Source: JAEUIZ01 sp046155605
Lineage (GTDB): Bacteria > Planctomycetota > Phycisphaerae > Phycisphaerales > UBA1924
Assembly: GCA_046155605.1 (NCBI GenBank)
Contig: JBJXFQ010000046.1
Coordinates: forward strand, 1 to 7,176
Reading direction: 5' to 3'
DNA length: 7,176 nt
Under the pieces are notes generated by a model. It was not told the origin of the DNA. It made no database searches and worked only from the letters and a program-made list of their open reading frames with translations. Positions 5,615 through 7,176 of the stretch are shown in pieces. Position 1 is the first letter of the stretch; every line of letters starts with the position of its first letter. The position numbers and the translations under genes were made by a program.

Positions 5615-6654
5615 GACGATCTCTTTCTCCTCAGGCAGTAAACAGTGAGCATACCGATGACGGCCAAGCTCGAAGGCGATGGTATGGACGATGCTATGCG
5701 AAAGCTCGTGAATGCGCCACCTCCTGGATGAGCGCCTCCTGGAATCCAGAATAGGTCGAGATCGGCACCGGCTGAGATGACCCCAGCCAACCCGGCTGGC
5801 CGCCCTTTGAAATACCGTGAGTGATACGCTCCGGGTGGTCCTTTAACCTCTTCCGTCCACTCGCTCCCGCCGCCGGAGAGGTCGAGCAGCCCCCATGGCG
5901 ACATCTGATCGGGGTATGACCCGAGCGGGATGTCGTACGCTCCGTTGATTCCGATGTCCAGCCCCGCCGACGTCTGCCCCTGTCCCGGCAGGCCGGTCAC
6001 GAGCTCCTGGTTGCTCGAGTTCACATAATCCCAGTATCCCCCTTGCCCCGTGCCATAGCGGTTCGGGTCCCAGTACGCGGCTTTGAACCATTCGTCGAGC
6101 GTCGGGATCCAGTATTTCGCGCCGGGAAGGTGATCGTGCTGGTCGGAAAATGTGCCGGGGCCGCCCGGCCCGTTGCCCCATGTCGAGGTGTCATACGCGC
6201 CGGTGTCGAGGGCCGCGAGCGTCGGGGCCTTGTCGTTGTGGAGCCAGTTGACATAGCGTGCGGCCTGCCGCCAGGTGATGCCGATCACGGGCCAATCGCC
6301 GGATTGCGCCGAGATGGGAATCCACTGGAAGCCCGGGCCGGGATAGTTGGGGTCGGGGGTGAAGCCGCCATGCACGGCCCAGAACGAGTACGGATCGCCC
6401 GGCGCGCTGGAATAGGCGTTCAAGAACTCCATCCACTGCGAGCTCTTGATCTCAAACTTGGCGATTCGGTAGTCGTAGCTCACCGCGCCGCGACCTCCAA
6501 AGAGGCCATTTGGCGTTGGGGCGTGGCCCGGATTCCCCGCGTCGCGGACGGTGACGAAGTCGAAGTCGTAGCTCGGGGGTTGAGCGAGAGCGTGACCCGC
6601 GGTTGCAACGGTGCAAATAGCCCACAGATGCGTCGAGCGCAACATGATAAACAT
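5605..6654 (-). CDS. Secreted FGE-fold (SUMF1/EgtB-like) protein with PEP-CTERM-like tail
   Basis: The 349-residue product has a signal peptide ending HALAQ near residue 25, then an FGE-sulfatase/SUMF1-type domain at about 31-321. Landmarks are YDYRIAKFEIKSSQWMEFLN (60-79), PVIGITWRQAARYVNWL (122-138), YWIPTLDEWFKAAYWDP (181-197), SPWGLLDLSGGGSEWTEE (252-269) and FRIAS (318-322). These match the family's V/I-T/S-W-x-x-A, LPT-EAEW, GL-DM-GNV-EW and GFR blocks. The two active-site cysteines of true FGE are absent; the only cysteines lie in the signal peptide and the extreme C-terminus. Sulfatase activation is therefore unlikely and a binding or structural role is more probable. Residues 325-349 form a PEP-CTERM-like signal: SPSS, a hydrophobic segment, then RRKR. 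The usual Pro-Glu-Pro is replaced by Pro-Ser-Pro-Ser. ATG 6654 is chosen for its signal peptide and the GAAGGTGG site upstream. It leads a coupled pair with the dockerin-domain gene. Confidence 0.85.
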   Translation of the reverse strand: MFIMLRSTHLWAICTVATAGHALAQPPSYDFDFVTVRDAGNPGHAPTPNGLFGGRGAVSYDYRIAKFEIKSSQWMEFLNAYSSAPGDPYSFWAVHGGFTPDPNYPGPGFQWIPISAQSGDWPVIGITWRQAARYVNWLHNDKAPTLAALDTGAYDTSTWGNGPGGPGTFSDQHDHLPGAKYWIPTLDEWFKAAYWDPNRYGTGQGGYWDYVNSSNQELVTGLPGQGQTSAGLDIGINGAYDIPLGSYPDQMSPWGLLDLSGGGSEWTEEVKGPPGAYHSRYFKGRPAGLAGVISAGADLDLFWIPGGAHPGGGAFTSFRIASSIPSPSSLAVIGMLTVYCLRRKRSSCI

Positions 6655-6958
6655 TTCCCCACCTTCCCCTCGTGAACGGAACTCACTAGCGGCACCGTAT
6701 TTGGCATCATTTGCCCGGCTTCCTCCGATACTAGGCAATGGTGGTCTGTGCTGGTGTCGCCGCTCGTCGTTTGTCGCGGGCCGCGGACTCCTCCGGCAAA
6801 GTCTTTTGGTCGTCGGCAAGCATTGGGGCACGTTGTGCGTGGGTGGCAGTGACGAAATCTGGAGACTAACGACCGTTGACCCCACTCCGTTTGCAGCGAT
6901 TCCCACATGGCATGGGGGGCGGAATCGGTGAATGCCTGTTTCCCGGCCAAAAACGGTA
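6655..6958. other. Leader region of the FGE-fold/dockerin gene pair
   Basis: No gene can be supported in these 304 bases. The minus-strand frame of the FGE-fold gene happens to stay open here, but the translation is rich in Arg, Pro and Ser and lies upstream of an obvious signal peptide. An inverted repeat of 7 bp (CGATTCC at 6897-6903, GGAATCG at 6921-6927) with a 17-base loop could be a protein-binding site or a weak hairpin. TTGCCT around 6734-6739 on the minus strand could be a -35 element, but no good -10 stands at the right distance, so I do not call a promoter. Confidence 0.4.
6659..6666 (-). promoter_or_regulatory. Ribosome binding site of the FGE-fold gene
   Basis: GAAGGTGG on the minus strand lies four bases before ATG 6654, with GAGGGG a little further upstream. 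It favours ATG 6654 over the in-frame ATG at 6645 and over the long upstream open frame. Confidence 0.5.
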
Positions 6959-7176
6959 CTATGACAAAGAGTTGGCACGTAAAAGGCACGGGGCACCTTG
7001 GTCGCGCGCGAAAGGGCCTTGATTTCTCGATCGAAACACGAAAGGCCAGCTAGGTTCAAATCCTAGATCCCCAGCTTCTTCGGCCTGTTGACCGGGGGTG
7101 ACAGGCGTTGCCAAGTCTTGACGTTCTGGGGGTTTGCGCGAGGTTTCGCGGAGGGTCGTCCATGACTGGATGTGAC
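6959..7176 (-). CDS. Possible C-terminal end of a gene entering from the right edge
   Basis: A minus-strand frame is open for 71 codons from the window end to TAG at 6961-6959. Its translation contains WTTLRETSRKPPERQDLATP and then AEEAGDLGFEPSWP, where LGFEPS is simply the antisense reading of the tRNA T-arm at 7050-7066. Tyrosine integrases of tRNA-targeting elements often end at, or run into, the attachment core, so this could be an integrase tail. No catalytic Arg, His or Tyr motif is visible in the part we have. It could equally be a chance open frame in GC-rich DNA. A second minus-strand frame is also open from the edge and stops at 7063. The 5' end is outside the window. Confidence 0.25.
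   Translation of the reverse strand, partial: HIQSWTTLRETSRKPPERQDLATPVTPGQQAEEAGDLGFEPSWPFVFRSRNQGPFARDQGAPCLLRANSLS
7015..7047. repeat. Inverted repeat beside the tRNA fragment
   Basis: GGCCTT at 7015-7020 pairs with AAGGCC at 7042-7047 around a 21-base loop, which itself contains the palindrome TCGATCGA. It ends two bases before the T-arm. It could be an integrase arm-type or core-flanking site, or a chance hairpin. Confidence 0.35.
7050..7074 (+). tRNA. tRNA 3'-end fragment (T-arm plus 3' acceptor strand), probable attachment-site remnant
   Basis: Bases 7050-7066 form a perfect T-arm: CTAGG pairs with CCTAG around a seven-base loop TTCAAAT, with the conserved G53-T54-T55-C56-R57-A58 and C61. 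ATCCCCA at 7067-7073 would be the 3' acceptor strand and G7074 the discriminator, with no encoded CCA. The matching 5' acceptor strand TGGGGAT is not found in the preceding 90 bases, and no D-arm or anticodon arm can be folded there, so this is not an intact tRNA. Elements that insert by tyrosine integrase at tRNA 3' ends leave exactly this portion duplicated. The tRNA identity cannot be read without the anticodon. Confidence 0.6.

Noticed and set aside
6972..6988. Sigma-54-like promoter on the plus strand (TTGGCACG, GG-N10-GC spacing)
   Set aside because: The -12 element is poor, and no plus-strand gene follows before the window end.
6655..7059. N-terminal extension of the FGE-fold gene, giving a 484-aa protein
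   Set aside because: The extension is rich in Arg, Pro and Ser, precedes a clear signal peptide, overlaps the tRNA fragment, and the internal ATG 6654 has a ribosome binding site.
6990..7074. Complete tRNA gene
   Set aside because: No strand complementary to ATCCCCA and no D-arm or anticodon arm precede the T-arm at the required distances.
7063..7176. Alternative minus-strand frame entering from the right edge and stopping in the T-arm
   Set aside because: It is shorter than the frame ending at 6959 and has no recognisable motif; neither can be proved without more sequence.

Overview
The window reads as part of a high-GC chromosome from a planctomycete, most likely of the Phycisphaerae type. 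This is inferred from three secreted proteins of styles common in that group: a cysteine-rich right-handed beta-helix protein, a protein ending in a dockerin-like pair of calcium loops, and a secreted formylglycine-generating-enzyme (FGE)-fold protein with a PEP-CTERM-like tail. Every gene that can be supported lies on the minus strand, so transcription runs from the right end to the left end.

Right edge (about 6655-7176): there is no complete gene here. A perfect tRNA T-arm followed by the 3' half of an acceptor stem sits at 7050-7074, with no D-arm, anticodon arm or 5' acceptor strand beside it. This is the usual form of an attachment-site remnant left by an element that integrates into a tRNA gene. 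A minus-strand frame open from the window end reads straight through it to a stop at 6959. It could be the tail of a gene lying outside the window.

Middle-right (3734-6654): two secreted-protein genes overlap by 10 bases and look translationally coupled. The first is the FGE-fold protein (349 aa), which lacks the cysteines needed for true FGE chemistry. The second is a 626-aa glycine-rich, probably beta-solenoid protein ending in the dockerin-like domain. A 299-bp gap with GC-rich hairpins and a triple 9-bp repeat follows. Next comes the 442-aa beta-helix protein (2106-3434), which has a very strong Shine-Dalgarno sequence and 21-residue coils; two adjacent coils are almost identical at the DNA level.

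Left (264-1953): two phage-type genes overlap: a ParB-like/DNA methyltransferase fusion and a P27-family small terminase subunit with a proline-rich tail. Such a pair normally sits just upstream of the large terminase, which would lie beyond the left edge. The last 263 bases hold long C homopolymers and no gene that can be supported. The window therefore probably crosses a boundary between host surface-protein genes and a prophage or phage-like island. The tRNA fragment at the other end may be related to that island or to a different element; the sequence given cannot decide.
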